The translations under genes were made by a program, and so were the position numbers. This document shows, piece after piece, positions 44,461 through 52,292 of a stretch of DNA of 52,292 nt (position 1 is its first letter; each line of letters opens with the position of its first letter). The notes beneath the pieces are model-generated. The model saw nothing but the letters and a program-made list of their open reading frames with translations. It was not told the origin of the DNA and did not search any database. Origin of the DNA: an uncultured Afifella sp. GTDB lineage: Bacteria; Pseudomonadota; Alphaproteobacteria; Rhizobiales; Afifellaceae. Location of the stretch: positions 1-52,292 of the forward strand of contig CAMYKZ010000020.1 of the NCBI GenBank assembly GCA_947259045.1. Reading direction: 5' to 3'.

Positions 44461-45432
44461 ATGATAGAATCAGGCGAAAAAATCCGTCTGTGCAATAGCG
44501 CCCGTAAACGGGCCGCGATCGAACATTCCAAGACTGCAAATGTTCTGAAAACACTGATGGCCGCAACAATGGCCGGCAGTCTGTCCGCCTGCGCGTCGAC
44601 GCAGGTTGCCGAAGTCAGCGAACCGGCGGTCACTGCGGCAATCGTACCGGCTCCGACGCAGGTTGCCCTGGTTGATGCCAAATTAGGTGTTTCGCCAAGT
44701 CCAAAAGTGGTTGCCAGCGCCCAGCGGATCAAACGCGGCGGCGGCTACCAGAAGATCGGCAAACCGTATCGCATAGCCGGCAAGCTGTATGTTCCCCAGG
44801 CCGATCCGGATTACAATGAAGTCGGTACCGCATCCTGGTACGGCAGGCAGTTCCACGGCCGCCTGACAGCCAATGGCGAGCGCTTCGACATGAACTCGCT
44901 GATGGCGGCCCATCCGACATTGCCGCTGCCGTCCTACGCCCGGGTGACCAACGAAGCAAACGGGCGCTCGGTGATCGTGCGGATCAACGACCGCGGGCCG
45001 TTCGCCCATAACCGGGTGATCGACCTGTCGCGCAAGACCGCATCCGTGCTGAATTTCAAGGATAAGGGCACTGCGAAAGTCCGGGTGGAGTATATCGGTG
45101 AGGCGCGGCTCGACGGCAAGGACCGCCAGTTCCTCGTTGCGTCATACAAGGGGCCGGGTCCGGGGCCGACGCTCAGGAACGACCCGTCGGTCGTTGCAGC
45201 CTACGCGGCACCTCCGTCGGCAAAGGCGAAAATCAAATTCCCCGACGGATCGTCCGGGGGCAGGCTTGACCGGTCTGTGCTGAATTCAGGCACCCCGTTT
45301 GATCCCTACCGGGTCTATGGCGCTGCAAAGAATGCCGCGCCCAAGGTCGAGAACCCGGTCGAGAAGTCATCCTATGGCGCCGATCACCGGGTTTCGCTCG
45401 CATTCGCCGCGATCGACGGTCTGCTGCGCTGA
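44461..45432 (+). CDS. rlpA: Septal ring lytic transglycosylase RlpA-type lipoprotein
   Basis: A protein of up to 323 residues. A leader ends in the lipobox LSAC (TMAGSLSACAST), so it is a lipoprotein. The double-psi beta-barrel domain (about 120-210) has GTASWYGRQFHGRLTANGERFDM, AHPTLPLPSYARVTN and the conserved Asp in VRINDRGPF. The C-terminal part is low in motifs and lacks a clear SPOR domain. The family acts on denuded glycan at septa. It heads the run rlpA-dacA-tmk-holB-metG-tatD, a common order in Rhizobiales. The true start may be later than 44461, because the leader before the hydrophobic stretch is long. Confidence 0.9.
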   Translation: MIESGEKIRLCNSARKRAAIEHSKTANVLKTLMAATMAGSLSACASTQVAEVSEPAVTAAIVPAPTQVALVDAKLGVSPSPKVVASAQRIKRGGGYQKIGKPYRIAGKLYVPQADPDYNEVGTASWYGRQFHGRLTANGERFDMNSLMAAHPTLPLPSYARVTNEANGRSVIVRINDRGPFAHNRVIDLSRKTASVLNFKDKGTAKVRVEYIGEARLDGKDRQFLVASYKGPGPGPTLRNDPSVVAAYAAPPSAKAKIKFPDGSSGGRLDRSVLNSGTPFDPYRVYGAAKNAAPKVENPVEKSSYGADHRVSLAFAAIDGLLR

Positions 45433-45627
45433 TCGGGGATTTTTGCCCGGTTGAGTTGCAATGAAATCTGAAAATCAATCAGGCCGTATAATTTGCCGGG
45501 GCGGGCACGGCTGCGGCCAGGCAGGCGGAGATCGAATAACGGTTGATTGAAGCCTGGTACGGTTGAACCCGGTCATGGCTCCCGTCTATGTTCATGTCAG
45601 CTCAATGAACCATAGGCGGATGCTTCT

Positions 45628-46794
45628 GTGATGCGATCTCCATTCCGGCGTTTCACGGCGCTTGCGGCGCTCGTTTTGATATACCTGCTGGCGCCGCAGG
45701 CGATCCACGCCCAGACATTCGACAGCAAGGCGCCGTTCGCGACGCTGATCGACGCCGACAGCGGCACGGTGCTGTTTGAGAAAGACGCCGACAAGAAGAT
45801 GGCGCCGGCGTCGCTGTCGAAGCTGATGCTGGTGGAATATATCTTTAATGCGCTGACGCAAAAACAACTGTCGCTCACCGATACGTTTGTCGTCTCGGAG
45901 AATGCCTGGCGAAAGGGTGGCGCCAATTCCGGCGGTTCGACCATGTTCGCAAAGCTCGATTCGTCGATCACCCTCGGCGACCTGCTGCGCGGGATCATCG
46001 TCCAGTCCGGCAATGACGCCTGTATCGTCATTGCCGAAGGCATTGCCGGATCGGAAATCGCGTTTTCCGACCTGATGAACAAACGGGCCAGGGAAATCGG
46101 CATGCAGAATTCGACATTCCGCAATTCCACCGGCTTGCCCGATCCCGACCAGAGGGTGACAGCACGCGACATGGCGGTTCTGGCACGCAAGATCGTCCTC
46201 GATTATCCGGAATATTACCCGATTTTCGCCGAACCTGAATTTGAATGGAACGGCATCAATCAGCGCAACCGCAACCCTTTGCTGAATGACGGGATTGGCG
46301 CCGACGGCCTGAAAACCGGCTACACGGAAGAATCCGGATATGGCCTCGTCGGGTCAGCGAAATCCGGCGACCAGCGCCTGATCGTGGTGGTCAACGGGCT
46401 GGAATCGTCGCGGGAGCGGGCGACCGAAGCCCGCAAGCTGCTGGAATGGGGCTTTCGCACATTCCGGCAGGCGACGTTGTTTGAAAATGATGAGGTTGTC
46501 GCTGAAGCCAATGTCTATGGCGGCACCAAAGGCAAGGTCGCCCTGAAAGCGAAGGGGGCGGTCCGTGTGCTCGTCGCCCGGTCGAATGCCGGCACACTGA
46601 AAGGCCGTGCCGTCTATACCGGGCCGATCGAAGCACCGATCGAACCTGGTATGGAAGTCGGTGCATTGAAAATCTTCCAGGACGACAGGCTTATCCAGGA
46701 AACGCCGTTGTTCACCTCCGAGAAGATTGAAAAGGGCGAACTGCATCAACGCGCGCTGGATGCGCTTGGCGAACTTCTGCTGGGCTGGTTGTGA
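45628..46794 (+). CDS. Serine-type D-alanyl-D-alanine carboxypeptidase (DacA/DacC family)
   Basis: A 388-residue low-molecular-weight penicillin-binding protein, family S11. The signal peptide is about 1-29 (PQAIHAQ). All three active-site motifs are present: SxxK as SLSK in MAPASLSKLM, SxN as SGN in VQSGNDACIV, and KTG in LKTGYTEESGYG. A C-terminal domain follows and the end ALDALGELLLGWL may form the membrane anchor helix. It trims the terminal D-Ala of the peptide stem. It overlaps the tmk start by four bases (GTGA), so the two are coupled. A GTG at 45628 or the ATG at 45631 may be the start. Confidence 0.93.
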   Translation: MMRSPFRRFTALAALVLIYLLAPQAIHAQTFDSKAPFATLIDADSGTVLFEKDADKKMAPASLSKLMLVEYIFNALTQKQLSLTDTFVVSENAWRKGGANSGGSTMFAKLDSSITLGDLLRGIIVQSGNDACIVIAEGIAGSEIAFSDLMNKRAREIGMQNSTFRNSTGLPDPDQRVTARDMAVLARKIVLDYPEYYPIFAEPEFEWNGINQRNRNPLLNDGIGADGLKTGYTEESGYGLVGSAKSGDQRLIVVVNGLESSRERATEARKLLEWGFRTFRQATLFENDEVVAEANVYGGTKGKVALKAKGAVRVLVARSNAGTLKGRAVYTGPIEAPIEPGMEVGALKIFQDDRLIQETPLFTSEKIEKGELHQRALDALGELLLGWL

Positions 46795-47450
46795 GCGCTG
46801 GCAGCGACCGCGGCCAGTTCATAACGCTTGAAGGCGGGGAGGGGGCCGGCAAATCCACCCAGGCTCTTTTGCTGAAATCGTGGCTCGCCGCTTATGGGCT
46901 TGATGTGGTTTTGACCCGCGAACCGGGCGGCAGCCCGAATGCGGAATGTCTTCGCGGCATGCTTCTGGGCGGCCTGATCGCGCCGTTCGGCGCCGATGCC
47001 GAAGCGCTCGTTTTTGCCGTTGCGCGCGCCGACCATGTACGCGAAACAATCCGGCCTGCACTGAGCGCCGGGAAATGGGTCATCTGCGATCGTTTTATCG
47101 ATTCAACGCGCGCCTACCAGGGTGGCGCCGGCGTTTCTTCAAAACGCCTTGCCGAGCTTGAGACGATTGCCATTGGCAAGACGCGGCCCGATCTGACCTT
47201 GATCCTGGATCTGCCGGCTAAAGAGGGCCTGGTGCGGGCCGGCGCGCGCAATCCGGCACTGGACCGGTTTGAGGCTGACGCACTGGCAGTTCATGAAGCA
47301 AGGCGCGCTGCGTTCCTTAAGATCGCAAAAGCTGAACCGGATCGATGCGCCGTGATAAATGCTCAGGCAGACGAACAATCGGTGTTTGACCGGATCAGCA
47401 CATGTGTCAGTGACCGCCTGGGCGCCGCGCTGCCGGACAATGGCCGCTGA
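46791..47450 (+). CDS. tmk: Thymidylate kinase
   Basis: Converts dTMP to dTDP. The 219-residue protein has P-loop LEGGEGAGKSTQ near the N-terminus, the DR motif in WVICDRFIDSTRAYQGG, and TREPGGSPNAE. The start GTG 46791 overlaps the preceding stop (GTGA). The LID region near residue 145 (RAGARNPALDRFE) lacks the long Arg-rich insert of some tmk. It is coupled upstream to the carboxypeptidase and precedes holB by two bases. Confidence 0.95.
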   Translation: MSAGSDRGQFITLEGGEGAGKSTQALLLKSWLAAYGLDVVLTREPGGSPNAECLRGMLLGGLIAPFGADAEALVFAVARADHVRETIRPALSAGKWVICDRFIDSTRAYQGGAGVSSKRLAELETIAIGKTRPDLTLILDLPAKEGLVRAGARNPALDRFEADALAVHEARRAAFLKIAKAEPDRCAVINAQADEQSVFDRISTCVSDRLGAALPDNGR

Positions 47451-47452
47451 TA

Positions 47453-48538
47453 ATGGCGCGCCGTCCCAAAGCCCCGTCCACGCAGGAACCACCGGACAGG
47501 ATCGAAGGCATCGCGCTGCCGCGAGAGACCGTCAATCTTGCCGGCCATCGTGCTGCCGAAGCGGCGTTGCTGGATGCTTATCGGCTTGGGCGGATGCATC
47601 ATGCATGGCTTGTCAGCGGAGACGAAGGGATCGGCAAGGCCACTCTTGCGTTTAGAATGGCGCGGTTTGTGCTGGCCCACTCCGATCATGGCTCCGACCA
47701 CGTCCGCAATGCAAGCAGCCTCGACGTACCGGCCGATCATCCCGCAGCAGTCAAGATCGCGCACGGGACCCATGGCAATATCCTGCATATTCAGCGGGAA
47801 TGGGACGATCGCGGCAAGAAGTACAGGACAGCCCTGACCGTCGACGCAATCCGGGCGCTGATTCCGTTTCTGGGCACGACAGCAGGCGAGGGCGACTGGC
47901 GGATCGTCATCATCGATCCCGCCGACGACATGAACCGCAACGCCGCAAACGCGTTGCTCAAGGCGCTGGAAGAACCGCCGGCGAAGACGCTGTTTTTCGT
48001 CATTTCGAGTATGCCCGGACGGTTGTTGCCAACGATCCGGTCGCGCTGCAGATCGATTGTCTGTCAGCCATTGAGCGAAAACGATCTGATGCAGGTTTTG
48101 CAGCGCGCCGAGCCGGATTTCGCCAACCGCCCGGACGCCGATCTGGTTCTTGCATTGGCTGGTGGCAGCGCCCGCAAGGCGTTTGAAATGATCGGTGAGG
48201 GCGGGGTCTCGTTTTACCGCGCACTGATCACGGCACTAGACCAGCCGAGTTTTGCGAATATCCAGAGCGTGGCAAACCTTGTGGCCGATGAAAAAAACGG
48301 CGGGCCGGCAAAGTTCATCGATCTTCTGGGCGCGTATATGAGCCGTCGCGTGCATGGCGTCGGCGAGCCGCTGGCCGCTCACCGGCCGCGACAGCTGCCG
48401 CTTGCCACATGGGCACAGCTATGGGAAAAGGCGTCGCGCTCCAGCCGTGACACTGAAATCTATAATCTGGATGTCCGTCAGTTCGTGCTCGACATTCTGG
48501 AAACTTACGCAAGTGCGGCGCGGCAGAACGAGCAATGA
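47453..48538 (+). CDS. holB: DNA polymerase III delta-prime subunit HolB
   Basis: A 361-residue clamp-loader subunit. Visible marks are [28 protein letters not shown] (modified Walker A), [57 protein letters not shown] (the family's Walker B and sensor 1 region with its LLKxLEEPP helix), and [10 protein letters not shown]. The subunit stabilises the clamp loader; it does not itself need to hydrolyse ATP. It starts two bases after tmk and its stop lies 28 bases before metG. The tmk-holB order is common across bacteria. Confidence 0.95.
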   Translation: MARRPKAPSTQEPPDRIEGIALPRETVNLAGHRAAEAALLDAYRLGRMHHAWLVSGDEGIGKATLAFRMARFVLAHSDHGSDHVRNASSLDVPADHPAAVKIAHGTHGNILHIQREWDDRGKKYRTALTVDAIRALIPFLGTTAGEGDWRIVIIDPADDMNRNAANALLKALEEPPAKTLFFVISSMPGRLLPTIRSRCRSIVCQPLSENDLMQVLQRAEPDFANRPDADLVLALAGGSARKAFEMIGEGGVSFYRALITALDQPSFANIQSVANLVADEKNGGPAKFIDLLGAYMSRRVHGVGEPLAAHRPRQLPLATWAQLWEKASRSSRDTEIYNLDVRQFVLDILETYASAARQNEQ

Positions 48539-48566
48539 GTTTATCACGGATACGGCCAGAGATATA

Positions 48567-50129
48567 ATGACCGACAAGCCGACATTTTATGTCACCACGG
48601 CAATTTCCTATCCCAACGGCGTACCGCATATCGGCCACGCCTATGAGGTAATTGCCACCGATGCCATTGCCCGTTTCAAACGGCTCGACGGTTATGACGT
48701 CCGTTTCCTGACCGGGACCGACGATCACGGCATCAAGATGCTGCATACGGCCAGGAATGAAGGCATCAGCCCGAGAGATCTGGCCGACCGCAACACGGCC
48801 CGTTTCAGGGAAATGGGTTCAGCCCTCAATTGCTCGCACGATGATTTCATCCGCACGACCGAAGAACGTCACACCAAATCGAGCCAGGCGATCTGGCAGC
48901 GCATGGCCGATGCCGGCGACATATACAAGGATCGGTATGCCGGATGGTATTCAGTGCGCGACGAGGCGTTTTACGGAGAAGACGAAACCGAAGTCCGCGA
49001 CGATGATGTCCGTTACGGTCCGCAGAACACGCCGGTGGAATGGGTGGAGGAAGAAACCTATTTCTTCGCGCTTTCGAAATATCAGGACAGATTGCTGAAG
49101 CTCTATACCGATCACCCCGATTTCATCGGCCCGTCGGAACGGCGCAACGAGGTGGTCAGCTTCGTAGGCTCCGGCCTGCGCGATCTTTCAATCTCTCGCA
49201 CGACATTCGACTGGGGTATCCCGGTGCCGGGCGATGAAGACCATGTGATGTATGTCTGGGTCGACGCCCTGACAAACTATATTACCGGCGTCGGTTTTCC
49301 GGACGCTGACGATCCGCTGTGGCGGTTCTGGCCGGCCGACCTGCATGTCATCGGCAAGGATATTCTGCGCTTTCACACTGTCTACTGGCCGGCATTCCTG
49401 ATGTCTGCCGGCATTGAACTGCCGAAGCGGATTTTCGCGCACGGGTTCCTGCTGAGCAAGGGCGAAAAAATGTCCAAAGCTGTCGGCAATGTCGTCGATC
49501 CGTTCAATCTCGTTGAACATTACGGCGTCGACCAGGTTCGCTATTTCTTCCTGCGCGAAGTGTCGTTCGGCAAGGACGGCTCCTACAGTCCCGAAGCAAT
49601 TGCCACCCGCATCAATGCCGATCTGGCCAACGGCCTCGGCAACCTGGCGCAGCGGTCGCTGTCGATGATCGCCAAGAACTGCGACAATGCCGTACCGGGA
49701 TACCGCGAACTGACGGACGACGACAGGGCCATTCTGGCAACCGCGGACGGCCTGCTGGAAACGTGCCGCTCGGCGATGGACGATCAGGCCATTCATCTGG
49801 CGTTGACGGCGATCTGGGCGGTCATCAGCGACGCAGACCGCTATTTCGATGCCCAGGAACCGTGGGCATTGCGCAAGACCGACATGGAACGGATGAAGAC
49901 CGTGCTTTACGTGACTATCGAAGTCGTCCGGCAAGTTTCCATACTGGTGCAGCCGGTTATGCCCGGTTCTGCCACTCAGTTGCTTGACCTGCTTGGTGTC
50001 GATGCGGATGCACGGGATTTTGCACACCTTGGGGAGGCCGGACGTCTGAAAGTCGGCACGGCTCTGCCCAAGCCGGTGGGTGTTTTTCCGCGCTATGTGC
50101 CAACTGAAACGGCAGAGCAGGGCGCCTGA
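48567..50129 (+). CDS. metG: Methionyl-tRNA synthetase
   Basis: A 520-residue class Ia aminoacyl-tRNA synthetase. It has the HIGH motif as [17 protein letters not shown] near residue 17, the connective peptide region (CP) with the conserved [14 protein letters not shown], and the KMSKS-type motif as KMSKAVGN in [12 protein letters not shown] (Ala instead of Ser in the last place). The C-terminal tRNA-binding dimer domain is absent, as in the short MetRS form common in alphaproteobacteria. The frame is open further upstream, but ATG 48567 starts right at the conserved [13 protein letters not shown]. Confidence 0.96.
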   Translation: MTDKPTFYVTTAISYPNGVPHIGHAYEVIATDAIARFKRLDGYDVRFLTGTDDHGIKMLHTARNEGISPRDLADRNTARFREMGSALNCSHDDFIRTTEERHTKSSQAIWQRMADAGDIYKDRYAGWYSVRDEAFYGEDETEVRDDDVRYGPQNTPVEWVEEETYFFALSKYQDRLLKLYTDHPDFIGPSERRNEVVSFVGSGLRDLSISRTTFDWGIPVPGDEDHVMYVWVDALTNYITGVGFPDADDPLWRFWPADLHVIGKDILRFHTVYWPAFLMSAGIELPKRIFAHGFLLSKGEKMSKAVGNVVDPFNLVEHYGVDQVRYFFLREVSFGKDGSYSPEAIATRINADLANGLGNLAQRSLSMIAKNCDNAVPGYRELTDDDRAILATADGLLETCRSAMDDQAIHLALTAIWAVISDADRYFDAQEPWALRKTDMERMKTVLYVTIEVVRQVSILVQPVMPGSATQLLDLLGVDADARDFAHLGEAGRLKVGTALPKPVGVFPRYVPTETAEQGA

Positions 50130-50131
50130 CC

Positions 50132-50911
50132 ATGCTTGTCGACAGCCATTGCCATCTGGATTTTCCCGATTTCGAGGCCGAACTTGACGATATCGTCAGG
50201 CGTGCGGGCGAAGCCGGCATCGACCGCATGGTGACGATCAGCACACGGGTAAAACAGTTCGACCGGGTCAGGGCCGTTGCCGAACGGTTTGAAAGCGTCT
50301 TTTGTTCCGTCGGCACCCATCCGCACAATGCCGATGAAGAGCTGGATATATTCTCAGACGATCTCGTACGCCTATCGGACCACCCCAAGGTCGTGGCAAT
50401 CGGCGAGGCCGGCCTGGATTATCATTACGACAATTCACCGCGCGAGGCCCAGGTTGAGGGCTTGCGCAGGCATATTGCGGCGGCGCGCGAGACGGGTCTG
50501 CCGCTGGTGATCCATTCCCGCGATGCCGACGACGATATGGCGGAGATCCTGACTGAGGAAACCGGGAAGGGCGCCTTCCCGGCGGTGCTGCACTGTTTTT
50601 CCTCAGGCCGCGGACTGGCCGAGACCGGCATCAGGCTTGGCCATTATGTGTCGTTTTCCGGCATTCTGACGTTCAACCGTGCCGAGGAACTGCGCGACAT
50701 CGCCGCGGACATGCCGGCCGACCGCATCCTTGTGGAAACCGATGCGCCCTATCTGGCGCCGACGCCGTTTCGCGGCAAGCGCAACGAGCCGTCGTTCGTT
50801 CAGCATACGGCGCGGATCCTGGCCGAGACACGCAATGTCAGTGAAGCGGAAATAGCCGAGCAGACCAGCGAAAACTTCTTCCGGCTGTTTTCCAAGGTGA
50901 CGCGGCCCTGA
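50132..50911 (+). CDS. TatD-family metal-dependent hydrolase
   Basis: A 259-residue TIM-barrel DNase-like hydrolase. The metal ligands are visible: HxH in DSHCHLDF at the N-terminus, the Glu in IGEAGLDYHY, His in VIHSRDAD, His in VLHCFSSG, and the Asp in ETDAPYLAPTPFRGKRNEPSF. Members are 3'-5' exonucleases or D-aminoacyl-tRNA deacylase-like proteins; the substrate here is not known. It starts two bases after metG and overlaps the metallo-hydrolase start by one base, so it is likely in the same operon. Confidence 0.93.
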   Translation: MLVDSHCHLDFPDFEAELDDIVRRAGEAGIDRMVTISTRVKQFDRVRAVAERFESVFCSVGTHPHNADEELDIFSDDLVRLSDHPKVVAIGEAGLDYHYDNSPREAQVEGLRRHIAAARETGLPLVIHSRDADDDMAEILTEETGKGAFPAVLHCFSSGRGLAETGIRLGHYVSFSGILTFNRAEELRDIAADMPADRILVETDAPYLAPTPFRGKRNEPSFVQHTARILAETRNVSEAEIAEQTSENFFRLFSKVTRP

Positions 50912-51723
50912 TGAGCAAATTGCGGATCACCGTGCTGGGCTGCGGTTCGTCGCCTGGCGTTCCAAGAATTGGCCCAAGAATTGGCGGCGACTGGGGCGCC
51001 TGCGATCCTGCCAATCCGAAGAACCGCCGCCGACGCTGTTCCATCCTGGCCCAGACGATCGACGCCAAGGGGCAAACCACAAATGTCCTCGTCGATACCA
51101 GCCCCGATATGCGAGAACAGGTTCTGGAAGTCGGCCTCGGGTCCGTCGACGGTGTGCTTTTCACCCATGCCCATGCCGACCATATCCACGGCATCGACGA
51201 TTTGCGCGGCTTCTGGATGAATACCGGAGAACGCGTCGACATCTATGCCGACAAGGTCACGCTGGCACGGCTGCACGAGGCTTTCGGATATTGTTTTGAA
51301 ACGCCGGCAGGCAGCGCCTATCCGCCGATTCTGAATGCCCATGAAATCCATGCCTGGGAACCCGTGACGATCAATGGGGAAGGGGGCGCCCTGCTCTCTC
51401 TTCCGATCGTCCAGCAGCACGGTCCGATCGATACGTTCGGCTTCCGCATCGGCGGCTTCGCCTATTCGCCGGACGTCAAAGACCTTAACGATGCTGCCAT
51501 CGAGGCTCTGCAGGATCTCGACGTCTGGATGGTCGACGCATTGCGCGACAAGCCGCATCCGAGCCATTTTTCGCTGCAGGAAGCGCTGCAATGGATTGAG
51601 CGGATCAAACCGAAACGCGCAATCCTCACGCACATGCATATCGACCTGGACTATGACACGCTACGCCGGACATTGCCGTCGCACGTCGAACCTGCCTATG
51701 ACGGCATGGTGATCGAGCTTTAG
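50911..51723 (+). CDS. PhnP-like metallo-beta-lactamase-fold hydrolase
   Basis: A 270-residue MBL-fold hydrolase with the metal motif HxHxDH as THAHADHIHGIDDLR, further His in QQHGPIDTFGF and in LTHMHIDLDYDTLRRTLP. Its sequence pattern is like PhnP/RNase Z-type phosphodiesterases: TVLGCGSSPGVPRIG at the N-terminus and the C-terminal HVEPAYDGMVIEL. Its substrate is unknown. The stop of tatD and the start overlap (TGATG), so the two are coupled. It ends an operon that starts at rlpA or dacA. Confidence 0.9.
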   Translation: MSKLRITVLGCGSSPGVPRIGPRIGGDWGACDPANPKNRRRRCSILAQTIDAKGQTTNVLVDTSPDMREQVLEVGLGSVDGVLFTHAHADHIHGIDDLRGFWMNTGERVDIYADKVTLARLHEAFGYCFETPAGSAYPPILNAHEIHAWEPVTINGEGGALLSLPIVQQHGPIDTFGFRIGGFAYSPDVKDLNDAAIEALQDLDVWMVDALRDKPHPSHFSLQEALQWIERIKPKRAILTHMHIDLDYDTLRRTLPSHVEPAYDGMVIEL

Positions 51724-51831
51724 GGATCATGCAGCCGGCGTCATTAATCGGCTTTGGCGCTCCAGCATAAATCCGGATATTATTTCGTTCCATAATATAT
51801 CTTATGCGATCCAAATGATCTGGTTGTTCGC

Positions 51832-51843
51832 GATGACGTCATC
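51832..51843. repeat. Palindrome GATGACGTCATC
   Basis: A perfect 12-bp palindrome in the intergenic stretch between the metallo-hydrolase and the zinc-finger gene. It may be an operator of the zinc-finger gene (inference) or chance. Confidence 0.3.
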
Positions 51844-51939
51844 CGCGCACTGTATGCTTCGCAGACAACCTGCGCCATTGAAACAAATTGGCGTTGGTCC
51901 TATTTGACTCACTGGAACACACCCGGCTCGGGAGTCGAT

Positions 51940-52203
51940 ATGGCTGGCGGTTGGACGAAAGACGGTGCAATTCAGGATCAGATAGACGACACTGTTTCAG
52001 ATGCCGTTCAAAATGCGCGGGCCCGCATGAGTGCCGGTCCAAGCGCCGAGTTTTGCGACGAATGCGGAGAGCCCATTCCGCAACCGCGCAGACAAGCGCT
52101 CCCAGGCGTCAGAACCTGCATTCAGTGCCAATCCATACGGGATTCGAAAATTGCGCACAGCGCCTTCAACCGGCGCGGCAGCAAGGACAGCCAATTACGC
52201 TAA
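51940..52203 (+). CDS. DksA/TraR-type C4 zinc-finger protein (YbiI-like)
   Basis: An 87-residue protein starting MAGGWTKDGAIQDQIDD. ATG 51940 has GGGAG five bases upstream. The C4 zinc finger is CDECGEPIP...CIQCQS, with the preceding helix VSDAVQNARARM, as in YbiI-type proteins. It lacks the long coiled-coil of full DksA, so it is probably not a direct RNA polymerase secondary-channel regulator. Function is unknown. The 216 bases before it hold no other gene. Confidence 0.9.
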   Translation: MAGGWTKDGAIQDQIDDTVSDAVQNARARMSAGPSAEFCDECGEPIPQPRRQALPGVRTCIQCQSIRDSKIAHSAFNRRGSKDSQLR

Positions 52204-52255
52204 GCAAAGACCGTCCAGTGTCTGCTGAACTTCAATGTCTGCCACCGGCCCTTCC

Positions 52256-52292
52256 TCACTTCTCCTGAAGCGCGATGCGCAGGCCCAGAGCG
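52256..52292 (-). CDS. C-terminal end of an unidentified gene (partial)
   Basis: A frame on the minus strand comes in from the right edge and ends at TGA 52258-52256, with tail ALGLRIALQEK. Only 11 residues are visible, so the family cannot be told and it may be a chance frame. Its direction is convergent with the zinc-finger gene, a normal gap size of about 50 bases. Confidence 0.35.
   Translation of the reverse strand, partial: ALGLRIALQEK

Overview
The window looks like the chromosome of an alphaproteobacterium of the Hyphomicrobiales (Rhizobiales) type. This rests on family content: an IalB-family protein, a Pcs-type phosphatidylcholine synthase, an RlpA-dacA-tmk-holB-metG-tatD block, and recG/sdhE/mfd side by side. 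Base composition is moderately GC-rich (my impression is high fifties percent). I cannot name the genus. I see no rRNA or tRNA gene, CRISPR array, insertion sequence or prophage gene. The window begins inside glmU and appears to end just inside a gene on the minus strand.

Layout. 0-9 kb: the glmU tail, glmS, a DUF502 membrane protein, recG (minus), sdhE and mfd, all housekeeping. 9-20.4 kb: a FrnE-like DsbA protein, an orphan peptide-type binding protein, an IalB protein, hspQ with an LpxL-type acyltransferase, an AEC transporter, a family III CoA transferase/racemase, a UbiH-type hydroxylase, then a tight DUF2182-DUF1326-pcs-quinone reductase run. 20.5-25.2 kb: a complete BMP-type ABC importer (ATPase, two permeases, binding protein), followed by a secreted ankyrin protein.

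26.3-31.5 kb: a periplasmic alcohol-oxidation block. It has a diheme cytochrome c and a PQQ alcohol dehydrogenase on the minus strand. On the plus strand, divergently, lie a cupredoxin-like protein without copper ligands, a beta-propeller protein and an ABC-type binding protein of the PQQ-associated families. The dehydrogenase carries the Asp-x-Asp pair diagnostic of lanthanide-dependent enzymes (Asp342/Asp344). The ABC ATPase and permease expected beside these genes, and the PQQ biosynthesis genes, are not in the window.

31.5-36.2 kb: a probable signalling block, with fecR and a CHASE2-adenylate/guanylate cyclase in one minus-strand unit, divergent from an orphan TAXI-type binding protein across a 348-base intergenic region with inverted repeats. 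36.4-42.3 kb: a tripartite tricarboxylate transporter unit (HbpS-like protein, TctC, TctB, TctA) followed by a Gfo/Idh/MocA oxidoreductase and an FAD oxidoreductase broken by a one-base frameshift. 42.5-43.8 kb: a CPA1-type cation/proton antiporter, then about 670 bases without a convincing gene.

44.5-52.3 kb: cell-wall and replication housekeeping (rlpA, D,D-carboxypeptidase, tmk, holB, metG, tatD, a PhnP-like metallo-hydrolase), a DksA/TraR-type zinc-finger protein, and the edge of a minus-strand gene. The most interesting parts are the PQQ/lanthanide block, the fecR-cyclase-TAXI block and the DUF2182-DUF1326-pcs operon. I found nothing that is clearly a wholly new system.
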